Part shown: piece after piece, positions 9,905-20,481 of the stretch
Position numbering within the stretch: the stretch's first letter is position 1
Layout of the letters: each line of letters starts with the position of its first letter
Source of the DNA: Cupriavidus yeoncheonensis
GTDB lineage: Bacteria; Pseudomonadota; Gammaproteobacteria; Burkholderiales; Burkholderiaceae
Direction: 5' to 3'
DNA length: 64,000 bases
Assembly: GCF_905397275.1 (NCBI RefSeq)
Contig: NZ_CAJPUY010000010.1
Span: forward strand, 186,001 to 250,000
Position numbers and translations under genes: made by a program
The notes under the pieces: model-generated
Databases searched by the model: none
What the model was told of the DNA's origin: nothing
Seen by the model: only the letters and a program-made list of their open reading frames with translations

Positions 9905-11538
9905 CCCCCACGCGCCAGCACGCCACGGGCCCTGGCAATGAGGGCTGCCGTGGACGCGTCGTGCGGGCTGGCTTCGGCACCGTCCAGTTCCGCTTCGATC
10001 GGGCGAGCCAGGATCTTGCCGAGTTCCACGCCCCATTGGTCGAAGGAATTGATGTTCCAGACCACACCCTGCACGAAGGTCCTGTGCTCGTAGAGCGCGA
10101 TCAGGGCGCCCAGTACATGCGGCGTCAGGTCTTCCATCAAGAGCGTATTGCTGGGGCGGTTGCCCTCGAACACCATATGGGCGATGCGCAGTTCGTCGGT
10201 CATGCCGGCCGCACGCAGCTCCTCCGCGGAGCGGCCGCGCATCAGCGCCTCGGCCTGCGCGAAGCAGTTTGCCAGCAGCTTGGCATGGTGGCCGGGCAGT
10301 TCGCGCGGAGGCACCAGCGGCGCAACGAAATCCACCGGCACGATCTGCGATCCCTGGTGGATCATCTGGAAGTACGCATGCTGGCCATTGGTGCCCGCGG
10401 TACCCCACACCACCGGCGAGGTATGCGTGCGCACGCGCCGCCCGTTGAGCTGCACGGACTTGCCGTTGCTTTCCATCTCCAGTTGCTGCAGGAACGCCGG
10501 GAACAGCTCCAGCGACGTGGAGTAGGGCGCCATGCAACTGGTCGGCAGGTTGAAGAAGTTGCGGTACCAGATGCCGAGCATGCCCAGCACGACAGGCATG
10601 TTGCGTTCAAGCGGCGCGGTGCGGAAGTGCTCGTCCATGGCGCGGCCACCCGCCAGCAGGTCGGCAAAGGCATTGAAGCCGACCGCCAGGGCGATCGACA
10701 GGCCCACCGAGGACCACAGCGAGAAGCGGCCGCCGATCCAGTCCCAGAACTCGAACATATTGGCCGGGTCGATGCCGAACGCGCGTACGGCCTCCAGGTT
10801 CGTCGAAACTGCGACGAAGTGCCGGGCCAACTGGTCCTCGGCCACGCCATTGGCCAGGAACCATTGCCGCGCGCTGTGCGCATTGGCCATGGTTTCCAGC
10901 GTGGTAAAGGTCTTCGAGCAGACGATCATCAGCGTGCGCCGCGGATCCAGGCGCTCAAGCGCTTCGGCCAGCTCGGTACCGTCGACGTTCGATACGAAAT
11001 GCATGCGCGGCCCCGCGTGGCCGTCGTCGTGCGCCAGGTGCGACAGCGCGCGGCACACCATCTTCGGACCGAGGTCGGAGCCACCGATGCCGATATTCAC
11101 GACATCGGTGATGCGCTCGCCGGTCATGCCGGTCCACGCGCCGCTGCGTACCGCTTCGGAGAATGCGCGCATGCGAACCAGCACAGCCTGAATTGCAGGA
11201 ACCACCGGGACGCCGTCAACCTTGAAGCCGGCACCGGCAGTAGCGCGAAGCGCAACATGCAAAGCGGCACGATCCTCGGTGGCGTTGATATGCTCACCGG
11301 CGAACATGGCATCGCGGCGAGCCGGGACACCGGCTTCATCGGCAAGCTGCAGCAGCAACTGCATGGTCTGCGGCGTGATCCGGTTCTTGGAGTAGTCCAG
11401 GTACAGGCCGGCGGCTTCCAGCGAAAACTGCCTGACGCGATCCTCGCCGCCTTCTGCAAACCAGTCCCGCATCTGGTGATCGCGAATGGCGTCGTGATGC
11501 TGCAGCAGGGCGTTCCAGGCGTGAAGATTGGTGGGCAT
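9901..11538 (-). CDS. pgi: Glucose-6-phosphate isomerase
   Basis: Interconverts glucose 6-phosphate and fructose 6-phosphate in the cytosol. 545 residues, close to the E. coli enzyme. Visible family motifs are [26 protein letters not shown], the [15 protein letters not shown] stretch that contains the PGI signature, and [12 protein letters not shown] near the C-terminus. The ATG at 11538 ([11 protein letters not shown]) is preferred over an upstream in-frame start at 11622. The 3' end shares CTAG with the convergent ATPase gene, leaving no room for a terminator between them. Confidence 0.96.
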   Translation of the reverse strand: MPTNLHAWNALLQHHDAIRDHQMRDWFAEGGEDRVRQFSLEAAGLYLDYSKNRITPQTMQLLLQLADEAGVPARRDAMFAGEHINATEDRAALHVALRATAGAGFKVDGVPVVPAIQAVLVRMRAFSEAVRSGAWTGMTGERITDVVNIGIGGSDLGPKMVCRALSHLAHDDGHAGPRMHFVSNVDGTELAEALERLDPRRTLMIVCSKTFTTLETMANAHSARQWFLANGVAEDQLARHFVAVSTNLEAVRAFGIDPANMFEFWDWIGGRFSLWSSVGLSIALAVGFNAFADLLAGGRAMDEHFRTAPLERNMPVVLGMLGIWYRNFFNLPTSCMAPYSTSLELFPAFLQQLEMESNGKSVQLNGRRVRTHTSPVVWGTAGTNGQHAYFQMIHQGSQIVPVDFVAPLVPPRELPGHHAKLLANCFAQAEALMRGRSAEELRAAGMTDELRIAHMVFEGNRPSNTLLMEDLTPHVLGALIALYEHRTFVQGVVWNINSFDQWGVELGKILARPIEAELDGAEASPHDASTAALIARARGVLARGG

Positions 11539-11759
11539 GCGAGGTACAGATTCGTTGCGGGAGCTTTGCTGCCCGGAAATCTCCAGGCTTTGCAAGTATA
11601 AAGCGTGTCTTGCGTCGATCACGCTTTGTCGGGGGCGTTATCGTTACGAGATGAAACCGTAGCGCATCTCGTTGCCACCGGCCTGTCGGCCTTTGTCCGA
11701 TTGTGGCGATGATAACGGTGCCATTGTGTCCGTTGAAGCACCGGTGCAACCGTGTTGCG
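11539..11759 (-). other. Gap between nnr and pgi: hairpin and possible pgi promoter
   Basis: Contains an 8-bp inverted repeat ACGAGATG / CATCTCGT (11646-11672, 11-base loop, no T run). On the minus strand it also holds TATACT about 55 bases before pgi, a good -10 box without a clear -35. No gene is seen. Confidence 0.35.
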
Positions 11760-13340
11760 CTATCCCGCTTCGGCACGCAATAGCGCATTCAGGATCGAAC
11801 GGGCAGGGAGACAGAGTTCGCTGGCGGTGAGTCCGGCCGGCCCGGCCCCATTGGCGACCAGCAAGTCGGCCGCGCGGCCATGGATCCATACGGCCGCCTG
11901 TGCTGCCTGCAGCGGCGGCATGTCCTGGGCAAGCAGGGCGCCTGCCATGCCGGCCAGAACGTCGCCGGTCCCGGCGCTCGCGAGCGCCGCGTTGCCGGTC
12001 GGGTTGATCGCGCAGGCCGGCGTGCCGGGCGCGGCGATCACGGTTCCCGAGCCCTTGAGTACGACGACGGCCTGCCACTGTGCGGCCAGCGCATCGGCGG
12101 AGGCCAGGCGGTCGCCCTGCACCGCGGCCACGGTGCTGCCGAGCAGACGTGCCGCTTCTAGCGGATGCGGCGTCATGATGCGGGGCAGTCCCGAGGCCGA
12201 CAGCGTGGCCGCGAGGCCGGCATCGGCGGCCAGCAGATTGAGTGCGTCCGCATCGAGGGCCAGCGCTGGCGGCGATGCGCAACGGCCGGCATCCTCCAGC
12301 CATTGCGCGAGAGCCTTGCGTGCGCCGGGATCGGTCCCCATTCCTGGCCCGATGACCAGGGCCGACATCGCGCCGGGGGCAAGGTCCGACAGCGGATGCA
12401 GCATCAGCTCGGGGTGAAGCGGATCGATGGCAGGCGCGGAGGGCGCAAGGAAGCCGATGTGGACTTTGCCGGCGCCAAGGCACTGCGCCGCACGCGCGCC
12501 AAGCAAGGGGGCGCCGGTCATGCCGGTGTTGCCGCCGATGATCGCAAGCGAGCCGAATGTGCCCTTGTTGGCGGCGTGGCGACGTGCCGGCAGCGCGTGC
12601 CGGAACAGCGAAGGTCCGTTCACCCACGCACGGGGCGTATGCGCCGGGGGATAGTCCAGCCCGAGCGGTGCGATGTCGACGTTGCCGGCGCAATCTCGCC
12701 CGTCGAGCGTGAGCAGGCCCGGCTTGGCGCCGAGGAACGTGAGCGTGCGGCACGCGCGTACAGCGGGGGCACCGGCACCGGTATCCGCAAACAGGCCACT
12801 TGGAATATCGAGCGCGAATATCGGAGCCGGCGCTTGCGCAAGGCGCTCGATCCACGCGGCGATCGTGCCGCCCGCGGGGCGGTTCAGGCCGATGCCGAGC
12901 AGGCCATCGACAATGGCCGTCATCCCCTCGGGCCACGCGGCCATTGCCGGCACGGTCTGCATGGGCACGCCCGCGGCGCTGGCGTCCTGCCATGCGCGCG
13001 TGGCGTCGGCTGGCATGCGTGCGGGATCTGCGGCGAGCCAGACCAGCACTGCGCGTCCCGTCTGGTGCAGGCGCGTCGCGGCGACCAATGCGTCGCCGCC
13101 GTTGTTGCCGGGACCGGCCAGGAACAGCAGCAATCCTTGCGGCACGTGCTGCGCCAGCCAGCCCGCGGCGGCGCCGCCGGCGCGAGACATCAGTTCAAAC
13201 GACGGCAGGCGCGCGAACGCGTCTGTCTCGATGCGGCGGATGGTGTCGACATCGTAAAGCGGGATGGCCTGTTCCGAATCAACGGTCAGCGCGGTCCAGC
13301 CTTCGGCCGGGATGGAGGAGCAAGGTTGCATTGGTTTCAT
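11760..13340 (-). CDS. nnr: Bifunctional NAD(P)H-hydrate epimerase / ADP-dependent dehydratase
   Basis: Repairs NADHX and NADPHX, the hydrated damaged cofactors. 526 residues in two domains. The N-terminal YjeF epimerase (about 30-230) has LFLAGPGNNGGDALVAATRL and VDGLLGIGLNRP. The C-terminal ribokinase-like dehydratase (about 240-520) has GGNTGMTGAPLLGARAAQ, MTPHPLEAARLL and NAALASAGTGDVLAGM, whose final Gly-Thr-Gly-Asp is the hallmark. E. coli carries the same fusion (YjeF/Nnr). The upstream 277 bases to the amidase show no convincing gene. Confidence 0.93.
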   Translation of the reverse strand: MKPMQPCSSIPAEGWTALTVDSEQAIPLYDVDTIRRIETDAFARLPSFELMSRAGGAAAGWLAQHVPQGLLLFLAGPGNNGGDALVAATRLHQTGRAVLVWLAADPARMPADATRAWQDASAAGVPMQTVPAMAAWPEGMTAIVDGLLGIGLNRPAGGTIAAWIERLAQAPAPIFALDIPSGLFADTGAGAPAVRACRTLTFLGAKPGLLTLDGRDCAGNVDIAPLGLDYPPAHTPRAWVNGPSLFRHALPARRHAANKGTFGSLAIIGGNTGMTGAPLLGARAAQCLGAGKVHIGFLAPSAPAIDPLHPELMLHPLSDLAPGAMSALVIGPGMGTDPGARKALAQWLEDAGRCASPPALALDADALNLLAADAGLAATLSASGLPRIMTPHPLEAARLLGSTVAAVQGDRLASADALAAQWQAVVVLKGSGTVIAAPGTPACAINPTGNAALASAGTGDVLAGMAGALLAQDMPPLQAAQAAVWIHGRAADLLVANGAGPAGLTASELCLPARSILNALLRAEAG

Positions 13341-13617
13341 GCAGGTTCATGCGGGTTCAGCCGGGGCCGAGGCGATCTGGTCAGCGGCAATCTTGCCGCA
13401 ACCTCGTGCCATTGCCCAGTCCTCCCTGTCCGAGTTCCTTCTGCATGACGACGCCGGGCAGCCACGTCACCAGGCCCCGGCCGGATCGTGACGATGCACC
13501 GATCGCCACGACCATCGACATGAAGAAGGGCAACGATACCCGGGCAATATCGTTGCTGTCCTTGCCCGTCATGCTCTGCGACACCGCAGGCGCAAGATCA
13601 GCGGCGCGGCGGCAGGC

Positions 13618-14973
13618 TTATTCGTCGCGCAGGCCGGGTTGCACGATGCTTTCCAACGCAAGGGCCGTGCCGAGCAGATGCGCGTCGCGCATCGGCCCAT
13701 GGGACAACATCAGGCCCACCGGCAGTTCGTCGGGGGCATGGCAGGGCAGCGAAATCGAGCAGCCATCAAGGAAGTTGAAGGCCGAGGTATTGCGCAGCAG
13801 CAGCGCGTTGGTGCGGAAGAACAGGTCGTCGTCGCTGCGCAGCGGCTCGATGGCGGGAGCCACCATCGGCACGGTCGGGCAGATCACGGCGTCGAAGCGG
13901 GCGAGGCGGGCTTCGACCCGCGCGATCCAGTCAATGCGCGCACGGGCCAGGTCGACATAGTCGGCCGCGCTCATGGCCGCGCCGCGGTCGATGCGCATCG
14001 CCACACGCGGGTCGTAAAGCTCGCGCCGGGTCGCGAGCATCTGGCGATGGATGGCGTAGGCCTCGGCCGAGCTGAAGCCGCCCATGGCGTTCAGGTCCGG
14101 GAGTTCGGCCAGCTCGGGCAAGTCCGTGTGCTCCAGCTGCACGCCTGCGGCGGACAGCCGTCCCAGCGCGCGGTCGAAGGCTCGCGCGACCACGGGATCG
14201 AGGTCGTCCAGCAGCACCTGGCGCGGGATGGCCAGGCGGATCGCCGCCGGAGCCGGGGCGCTCGGTATCAGCGCGCTGTCGGCAATCACGCTGTCGACCA
14301 GCAGGCAGTCGTTGACCGTGCGGGCCATGGCACACGCGGTGTCGAGCGTGTAGGACAGCGGAAAAGCTCCGCTGAGCGGTACGCGGCGCGTGGTCGGCTT
14401 GAAACCGGTCAGGCCGCACAGGGCCGCCGGGATACGGATCGATCCGCCGGTATCGCTGCCGAGCGCCGCTACTGCGAGCCCCAGTGCAACCGAGACCGCC
14501 GCGCCGGACGAAGATCCACCGGGGATGCGGGCGATGCCATCCTCGCTCGCCGGGTTCACCGGTGTGCCGAAATGGGGGTTGATGCCCACGCCCGAGAACG
14601 CGAACTCGGTCATGTTGGTGCGGCCGACAATGGCCGCGCCGGCCTGGCGCAGGCGGGCGACCACGGCGGCATCGGCGCTGGCTGGCGCCGCGTCGTGGCG
14701 TACCGCCGACGCCGCGCGCGTCACCTCGCCGGCCACATCGAAGAGATCCTTCACCGAGACCGGCAGGCCGGCGAGCGGGTGCAGGGGCTTGCCGGCGCGG
14801 CACGCGGCATCGGCCGCGCGGGCGGTCTGGGCAGCGCTGTCGAAGGTGCTGTGCAAAAACACGGCCTGCGCGCGTTCGCCGGCCGCCGCCGCGGCAGCCG
14901 TCGCGACCAGGTCGGCGCGGCTCGTGGCGCCTTCGCGCAGGCGGGTGTTCAGTGTGTTGAGGTCTGGAAGCAT
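13618..14973 (-). CDS. Amidase signature-family hydrolase
   Basis: Hydrolyses an amide of unknown identity. 451 residues with the complete Ser-Ser-Lys site: Lys75 in GLPVSVKDLFDV, the PGGSSSG loop at 151-157 and nucleophile Ser178 in GSDTGGSIRIPA. The C-terminal region is family-typical (VICPTVP, SLPCHAPDELPVGLML). The frame is open to 15372, but MLPDLNTLNTRLREG at 14973 is the natural start; no strong Shine-Dalgarno is visible. There is no GatB or GatC nearby, so it is a stand-alone amidase. It is divergent from a MarR-like regulator that may control it. Confidence 0.85.
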   Translation of the reverse strand: MLPDLNTLNTRLREGATSRADLVATAAAAAAGERAQAVFLHSTFDSAAQTARAADAACRAGKPLHPLAGLPVSVKDLFDVAGEVTRAASAVRHDAAPASADAAVVARLRQAGAAIVGRTNMTEFAFSGVGINPHFGTPVNPASEDGIARIPGGSSSGAAVSVALGLAVAALGSDTGGSIRIPAALCGLTGFKPTTRRVPLSGAFPLSYTLDTACAMARTVNDCLLVDSVIADSALIPSAPAPAAIRLAIPRQVLLDDLDPVVARAFDRALGRLSAAGVQLEHTDLPELAELPDLNAMGGFSSAEAYAIHRQMLATRRELYDPRVAMRIDRGAAMSAADYVDLARARIDWIARVEARLARFDAVICPTVPMVAPAIEPLRSDDDLFFRTNALLLRNTSAFNFLDGCSISLPCHAPDELPVGLMLSHGPMRDAHLLGTALALESIVQPGLRDE

Positions 14974-15099
14974 CGGTGGCGTGGAGGCGGGCAGGGCGCG
15001 AGGGCTCGGAAGTGGCCGGCGCGCTGGCTCCAGGCGCGCAGCCGTTCGAGCCCTGCCTGTTCTTGTCAGGCACTCATGCTCATAATTTGCCGATAAACT

Positions 15100-15118
15100 G
15101 TCAAGCCAAAAATTGGCG
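15100..15118. promoter_or_regulatory. Divergent control region: TTGACA box and GCCAA/TTGGC dyad
   Basis: On the minus strand a perfect TTGACA (15105-15100) faces the amidase gene. It abuts an inverted repeat GCCAA-AAA-TTGGC (15106-15118), a size and shape usable by the MarR-like protein encoded next door. The -10 box is poor. Confidence 0.35.
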
Positions 15119-15178
15119 GGGGCGTCACCGTGGGCATGGCCCGGCGGCTCCCGTCCAAGGTTGCAAGGAGCATTCCCC

Positions 15179-15784
15179 ATGGCACGCAAGCCCGCCGCGT
15201 CCGGTCCGGCCGCCGAAGCGGACCTCATTCCCGCGCCGGACAACGCCTCCGTCAAGCCGGCCACCTCGCTGTCGCGCGCGTCGGGCACCAACATCGTGTC
15301 CTCGTCGCACCTGGTGTCGGCGCGCAGCCCGGAGCTGTCCGAGTTCGAGTTCGGGCTGAACACCGCGTACAACGCCTACAGCCGCTGGGTGGTGCGCTGC
15401 ATGGGTGCGGCCGGCGTGCGCGACCTGACCTTCCTGGACGTGCTGGTGCTGCACCATGTCAACCACCGCGGCCGCGCCAAGCGGCTCGCCGACATCTGCT
15501 TCGTGCTGAACGTGGAGGACACCCACCTGGTGACCTACGCGCTGAAGAAGCTGCAGGGCCTGGGCCTGGTGACGGGCGAGCGTGTCGGCAAAGAGGCCAC
15601 TTATTCGACCACCCCGGCAGGTGGCGAGGCCTGCGCGCGCTACCGCGAAATCCGCGAACAATGCCTGACCAGCAACTTCACCGAGGGCAGCGAGGAAAAC
15701 GCGGAGATCGGCGAGCTCGCGCGATTGATGCGCGTGCTGACGGGGCTCTACGAACAGGCTGCGCGCTCGGCCACGTCACTTTGA
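15179..15784 (+). CDS. MarR-like winged-helix transcriptional regulator
   Basis: 201 residues. The first 50 are low-complexity and probably disordered. The core LTFLDVLVLHHVNHRGRAKRLADICFVLNVEDTHLVTYALKKLQGLGLVTGERVGKE reads as a winged helix of MarR type: recognition helix near DTHLVTYALKKL, wing near GERVGKEATYSTT. AAGGAG nine bases before the ATG at 15179 fixes the start. Position divergent from the amidase suggests it regulates that gene. Family known, ligand unknown. Confidence 0.7.
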   Translation: MARKPAASGPAAEADLIPAPDNASVKPATSLSRASGTNIVSSSHLVSARSPELSEFEFGLNTAYNAYSRWVVRCMGAAGVRDLTFLDVLVLHHVNHRGRAKRLADICFVLNVEDTHLVTYALKKLQGLGLVTGERVGKEATYSTTPAGGEACARYREIREQCLTSNFTEGSEENAEIGELARLMRVLTGLYEQAARSATSL

Positions 15785-15869
15785 GTGTGGGAAGCGGGTC
15801 GCGTTGGTAAAAGTGATGCATAGGCATTATCACGGTGAGACGTAACACGGGGCGGCGGTGATGGCGCAG

Positions 15870-15899
15870 TGCAAAATCCGGGTGCCGGCAAGGTACAAT
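15870..15899 (+). promoter_or_regulatory. Candidate purL promoter
   Basis: TGCAAA at 15870-15875 and TACAAT at 15894-15899 with an 18-base spacer, about 90 bases before purL. The -10 is good, the -35 weak. No purine riboswitch fold was recognised in the leader. Confidence 0.4.
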
Positions 15900-15987
15900 A
15901 GCGGTTTCCCGCCGGCCGGCATCCCATGCAGCGGTGCCGGCAAGCAGCAGCCCCTACCTCCTCCTTCGCCTCCCGACCGCTACGATC

Positions 15988-18900
15988 ATGGCGCATTTTT
16001 CATGCTTCCCCGGCGCTTTGGCGCTTTCCGCCTTCCGCCAGCAACGCCTGCTCACCGCCCTGCGGCAGATCGACTCCGATATCGAATCGGTGCACGGCCA
16101 GTTCCTGCATTTCGTTGACTCGGACACGCCGCTGTCCACCGAAGACCAGAGCCGCATTGCCGCATTGCTGACCTACGGCGCCCCGTTTGCCGAGCAGCCG
16201 GAGGGTGACCGCTTTGTCGTGATCCCGCGTTTCGGCACGATTTCGCCGTGGGCCAGCAAGGCCACCGACATCGCCCACAACTGCGGGCTGACGCATGTGC
16301 ATCGCATCGAGCGCGGCATCGAGATCACCGTGATCTGCAAGAAGGGCCTGCTGCGCGGGCGCAAGGCGCTGGATGCCGACACGCGTGCGGCCGTGGCCGC
16401 GCACCTGTTCGACCGCATGACCGAAACGGTGATCGCCACGCGTGAGGACGCCGCCGGACTGTTCCAGGAACTGCCGGCCAAGCCGCTGCGCTTTATCGAC
16501 ATTTCCGCCGGCCGCGGCGCGCTGGCCGAGGCCAACGTGGCCATGGGCCTGGCCCTGTCGGAAGACGAGATCGACTATCTGATCGACGCTTACGCCCGGC
16601 TGGAGCGCAATCCGACCGACGTCGAGCTGATGATGTTCGCGCAGGCCAACAGCGAGCACTGCCGCCACAAGATCTTCAACGCCACCTGGACCATCGACGG
16701 CGTGCAGCAGGACAAATCGCTGTTTGCGATGATCCGCAACACGCACCAGCTCAATCCGCAGGGCTCGATCGTCGCCTATTCGGACAACTCCGCCGTGATG
16801 GAAGGCGGCATGGCCGAGCGCTGGTTCCCGCGCGGCGAAGACCATCAGTATGGCCGCCACGAGGCGCTGACCCATACGCTGATGAAGGTCGAGACGCACA
16901 ACCACCCGACCGCGATCTCGCCGTTCCCGGGGGCCTCCACGGGCGCCGGCGGTGAAATCCGCGACGAGGGCGCGACCGGCCGCGGCGCCAAGCCCAAGGC
17001 GGGCCTGACCGGCTTTACCGTCTCGAACCTGATGCTGCCCGAGGCCGTGGAGTCCTGGGAGAACGACCGCGACGCGGCCCAGCCGACGGCGCACCGCAAT
17101 CCCGACGACAAGGCCGGCGTGACCGGCAAGCCGGACCGCATCGCCTCGCCGCTGCAGATCATGATCGAAGGCCCGCTCGGCGGCGCCGCGTTCAACAACG
17201 AATTCGGCCGGGCCAACCTGGGCGGCTATTTCCGCGTCTACGAGCAGAACGTGGGCGGCACCGTGCGCGGCTACCACAAGCCCATCATGATCGCGGGCGG
17301 CATCGGCAATATCGACGCCAACCACACGCACAAGAACGACCTGCCGGCCGGCACGCTGCTGATCCAGCTCGGCGGTCCGGGCATGCGCATCGGCATGGGC
17401 GGCGGCGCCGCCAGCTCGATGGCGACCGGCACCAACACCGCCGACCTGGATTTCGATTCGGTCCAGCGCGGCAACCCCGAAATGGAGCGCCGTGCGCAGG
17501 AAGTGATCAACGCCTGCTGGCAGCTCGGCGACGAGAACCCGATCCTGTCGATCCACGACGTTGGCGCGGGCGGCATTTCCAATGCGTTCCCCGAAGTGGT
17601 GGACGGCGCCGGCCGCGGTGCGCGCTTTGACCTGCGCAAAGTGCACCTGGAAGAGTCCGGCCTGTCGCCGGCCGAGATCTGGTGCAACGAATCGCAGGAG
17701 CGCTATGTGCTGGCCATTGCGCCGGACAATTTCGCCAGGTTCCAGGCCATGTGCGAGCGCGAGCGTTCGCCGTTCGCCGTGGTGGGCGTAGCCACCGAGG
17801 AAAAGCAGCTGCAGCTGGTCGATTCGCATGTCGACGCCGCGCTCAAGGAGCACTACACGGTCGACATGCCGATGGACGTACTGCTGGGCAAGCCGCCGCG
17901 CATGCACCGCGACGTGAAGCGCGTCGAGCAGTCGCTGCCGGCGGTGGACGTCACCGGCATCTCGCTGGAACAGGCCGTGCGCGACGTGCTGCGTCACCCG
18001 ACGGTGGCCAACAAGTCGTTCCTGATCAGTATCGGCGACCGTACCGTGGGCGGCATGAACGCGCGCGACCAGATGGTCGGGCCGTGGCAGGTGCCGGTGG
18101 CCGACGTGGCCGTGACCACGCTCGACTACAAGGGCAATGCCGGCGAGGCGATGACCATGGGCGAGCGCACCCCGCTGGCCGTGATCAATGCCCCCGCTTC
18201 CGGCCGCATGGCGATCGGCGAAGCGCTGACCAACCTGGCCGCCGCGCCGGTCAAGGACCTGGGCAAGGTCAAGCTGTCCGCCAACTGGATGGCCGCCTGC
18301 GGCGTCGAAGGCGAAGACGCCAGGCTGTATGACACCGTGCATGCCGTCGGCATGGAGCTGTGCCCGGCACTCGGCATCAGCATCCCGGTGGGCAAGGATT
18401 CCCTGTCGATGCGCACCAAGTGGCAGGACGATGGCGTGGCCAAGGAAGTGGTGGCGCCCGTGTCGCTGATCATCTCGGCGTTCGCCGCGGTGGACGACGT
18501 GAACCGCACGCTGACGCCGCAACTGCGTACCGACGCGGGCGACACGGTGCTGATCGGCATCGACCTGAGCCGTGGCAAGAACCGCATGGGCGGCAGCATC
18601 CTGGCCCAGGTCACGCAGCAGGTGGGCGACAGTGCGCCGGACGTCGACAGCGCCGAAGACCTGAAGAACTTCTTCAATGTGATCCAGCGCCTGAACGCCG
18701 AGGGCAGGCTGCTCGCGTACCACGACCGCTCGGATGGCGGCTTTGTCGCCACGCTGGCGGAAATGGCGTTTGCCGGCCACTGCGGCATCTCGCTGAACGT
18801 CGACATGCTGGCGCTGGATCCGCAGCAGGAACAGGACTATGGCGATGCCAAGAACTGGGCCCAGCAGATCGCCGAGCGCCGCAATGACCAGACCCTGCGC

Positions 18901-20034
18901 GCGCTGTTCTCGGAAGAACTCGGTGCTGTAGTGCAGGTGCGCCTGCAAGACCGCGACACGGTATTCGCCGTGCTGCGCGAAGCCGGCCTGTCGGCGTGCA
19001 GCCACGTGGTCGGCAAGCCCAACGCGACCGACCAGATCGAGATCTATCGCGACGCCAAAAAGGTGTTCGGCGCTTCGCGTACCGACCTGCAGCGCAACTG
19101 GAGCGAGGTCAGCTGGCGCATCGCGCGCCTGCGCGACAACCCGGCCTGCGCCGACAGCGAATACGATCGCCTGCTGGACGCCGCCGACCCCGGCATCAGC
19201 CCGGTGCTGACCTTCGATCCGGCCGAGGACATCGCGGCGCCGTTCGTGGCGACCGGTGCCCGTCCGCGCGTGGCCATCCTGCGCGAGCAGGGCGTCAACT
19301 CGCAGATCGAGATGGCTTACAGCATGGACCGCGCGGGCTTCGATACGCACGACGTCCACATGAGCGACCTGATCGCGGGCCGCGCGAACCTGGCTGACTT
19401 CAAGGGCTTTGTCGCGTGCGGCGGCTTCAGCTACGGCGACGTGCTGGGCGCGGGCGAAGGCTGGGCCAAGACCATCCTGTTCAATGCCCAGATGGCCGAG
19501 CAGTTCGCGGCGTTCTTCAACCGCCAGGACACCTTCGCGCTGGGCGTGTGCAACGGCTGCCAGATGATGAGCAACCTGGCCCCGATCATCCCGGGCGCCG
19601 GTGCCTGGCCGAAGTTCACGCGCAATCAGTCGGAGCAGTACGAGGCGCGCTACGTCACGGTGGAAGTGCAGCAGTCGCCGTCGATTTTCTTCACCGGCAT
19701 GGAAGGCAGCCGCATTCCCATCGTCGTCGCGCACGGCGAAGGGTTTGCCGATTTCTCGCAACAGGGCGAGATCGGGCAGGCCAATGTGGCGCTGCGCTTT
19801 GTCGACAACCTCGGCGCGGTGACGCAGACCTATCCGTTGAACCCGAACGGCTCGCCGGATGGGATCACCTCGGTGACGACTACCGATGGGCGCTTTACCG
19901 TGCTGATGCCGCACCCGGAACGCGTGTTCCGTGCCGCGACCATGAGCTGGGCGCCGGACGCCTGGAAGCAGGTGGCGGATGGGGCCAGCCCGTGGATGCG
20001 GATGTTCCGCAACGCGCGCAAGTGGGTGGGGTAA
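15988..20034 (+). CDS. purL: Phosphoribosylformylglycinamidine synthase (single-chain)
   Basis: Fourth step of purine synthesis: FGAR + glutamine + ATP to FGAM. 1348 residues, the large proteobacterial form. The central ATP-binding halves show [57 protein letters not shown] and [16 protein letters not shown]. The C-terminal class I glutaminase has nucleophile Cys1188 in [11 protein letters not shown] and closes with [10 protein letters not shown]. The ATG at 15988 ([13 protein letters not shown]) is preferred to one 54 bases upstream. Two hairpins follow the stop. Confidence 0.97.
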   Translation: MAHFSCFPGALALSAFRQQRLLTALRQIDSDIESVHGQFLHFVDSDTPLSTEDQSRIAALLTYGAPFAEQPEGDRFVVIPRFGTISPWASKATDIAHNCGLTHVHRIERGIEITVICKKGLLRGRKALDADTRAAVAAHLFDRMTETVIATREDAAGLFQELPAKPLRFIDISAGRGALAEANVAMGLALSEDEIDYLIDAYARLERNPTDVELMMFAQANSEHCRHKIFNATWTIDGVQQDKSLFAMIRNTHQLNPQGSIVAYSDNSAVMEGGMAERWFPRGEDHQYGRHEALTHTLMKVETHNHPTAISPFPGASTGAGGEIRDEGATGRGAKPKAGLTGFTVSNLMLPEAVESWENDRDAAQPTAHRNPDDKAGVTGKPDRIASPLQIMIEGPLGGAAFNNEFGRANLGGYFRVYEQNVGGTVRGYHKPIMIAGGIGNIDANHTHKNDLPAGTLLIQLGGPGMRIGMGGGAASSMATGTNTADLDFDSVQRGNPEMERRAQEVINACWQLGDENPILSIHDVGAGGISNAFPEVVDGAGRGARFDLRKVHLEESGLSPAEIWCNESQERYVLAIAPDNFARFQAMCERERSPFAVVGVATEEKQLQLVDSHVDAALKEHYTVDMPMDVLLGKPPRMHRDVKRVEQSLPAVDVTGISLEQAVRDVLRHPTVANKSFLISIGDRTVGGMNARDQMVGPWQVPVADVAVTTLDYKGNAGEAMTMGERTPLAVINAPASGRMAIGEALTNLAAAPVKDLGKVKLSANWMAACGVEGEDARLYDTVHAVGMELCPALGISIPVGKDSLSMRTKWQDDGVAKEVVAPVSLIISAFAAVDDVNRTLTPQLRTDAGDTVLIGIDLSRGKNRMGGSILAQVTQQVGDSAPDVDSAEDLKNFFNVIQRLNAEGRLLAYHDRSDGGFVATLAEMAFAGHCGISLNVDMLALDPQQEQDYGDAKNWAQQIAERRNDQTLRALFSEELGAVVQVRLQDRDTVFAVLREAGLSACSHVVGKPNATDQIEIYRDAKKVFGASRTDLQRNWSEVSWRIARLRDNPACADSEYDRLLDAADPGISPVLTFDPAEDIAAPFVATGARPRVAILREQGVNSQIEMAYSMDRAGFDTHDVHMSDLIAGRANLADFKGFVACGGFSYGDVLGAGEGWAKTILFNAQMAEQFAAFFNRQDTFALGVCNGCQMMSNLAPIIPGAGAWPKFTRNQSEQYEARYVTVEVQQSPSIFFTGMEGSRIPIVVAHGEGFADFSQQGEIGQANVALRFVDNLGAVTQTYPLNPNGSPDGITSVTTTDGRFTVLMPHPERVFRAATMSWAPDAWKQVADGASPWMRMFRNARKWVG

Positions 20035-20045
20035 GGCAGGGACTC

Positions 20046-20071
20046 CGCCGGGCGGCGCATGCCGCCCGGCG
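20046..20071 (+). other. GC hairpin just after purL
   Basis: Perfect 11-bp stem CGCCGGGCGGC / GCCGCCCGGCG with loop GCAT, starting 12 bases after the purL stop and without a T run. It may protect the mRNA 3' end ahead of the real terminator at 20095. Confidence 0.6.
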
Positions 20072-20094
20072 CGAAATCAGTGGAAGCGGAGGAA

Positions 20095-20140
20095 GCGGCG
20101 TGTCGCACCCGGATCAGCGGGTGTGGCACGCCGCTTTTCT
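20095..20140 (+). terminator. Terminator of purL
   Basis: 17-bp stem with two G-T pairs (20095-20111 with 20118-20134), 6-base loop, then TTTTCTT. The T run reaches the stop codon of the convergent small gene at 20140. Confidence 0.85.
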
Positions 20141-20430
20141 TATTCCGGTAGCGGCGCTACCAACCGTGAACTCCACGACGCATACGCGAAGTGCAGCAGC
20201 CGGTGCCGGTCGCAATCCTTGAGGGGAATGATTTCGCCGCGCGATTCCTTGTAGGCGACCACTGCCCGAAGGATCTTCTCCGGCGCATAGCGGTCCCGCA
20301 ACGGCAGGTGGTGGTGGAGCGTGCGCCACCCGGGGGCGGCGCCGTCAAGAGAGGCCGAGGCAAGTGCGCAGTAGCACATGCCCCGGGAAGAGAGATACCA
20401 GAGTTGCCAGTAGCCGGCTTGAGGCTCCAC
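20140..20430 (-). CDS. Hypothetical 96-residue protein
   Basis: Not a family I recognise. It starts with GTG at 20430, with AAGGAAG about seven bases upstream, a good ribosome binding site. It encodes a compact aromatic- and His-rich protein (GYWQLWYLSS, LHHHLPLRDRY, AVVAYKESRGEIIPLKD) with no membrane segment or signal peptide. It ends inside the purL terminator T run. It could be transcribed alone or with genes further right on the same strand; the parvulin gene lies downstream of it in coordinates but upstream in transcription, 51 bases away. Confidence 0.6.
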   Translation of the reverse strand: MEPQAGYWQLWYLSSRGMCYCALASASLDGAAPGWRTLHHHLPLRDRYAPEKILRAVVAYKESRGEIIPLKDCDRHRLLHFAYASWSSRLVAPLPE

Positions 20431-20481
20431 GCTGCTGCTTCCTTCTAGTCTGCAGCCCGGCGGGGGTACCGGCCTGCAACG

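Noticed and set aside
13381..13584. Possible 60-70 residue gene between nnr and the amidase
   Set aside because: No ribosome site, no recognisable features, and GC-rich chance frames of this size are common. The 277-base gap shows nothing else convincing.
15785..15987. Purine riboswitch or attenuator in the purL leader
   Set aside because: The 200-base leader has a promoter candidate but no conserved purine-aptamer pattern and no terminator-type hairpin with a T run.
16000..19914. Very long open frame (1304 codons) on the minus strand
   Set aside because: It is antisense to purL, whose catalytic motifs are all intact. Its composition is His/Arg/Ala-rich, typical of the mirror frame in GC-rich genes, and there is no ribosome site.
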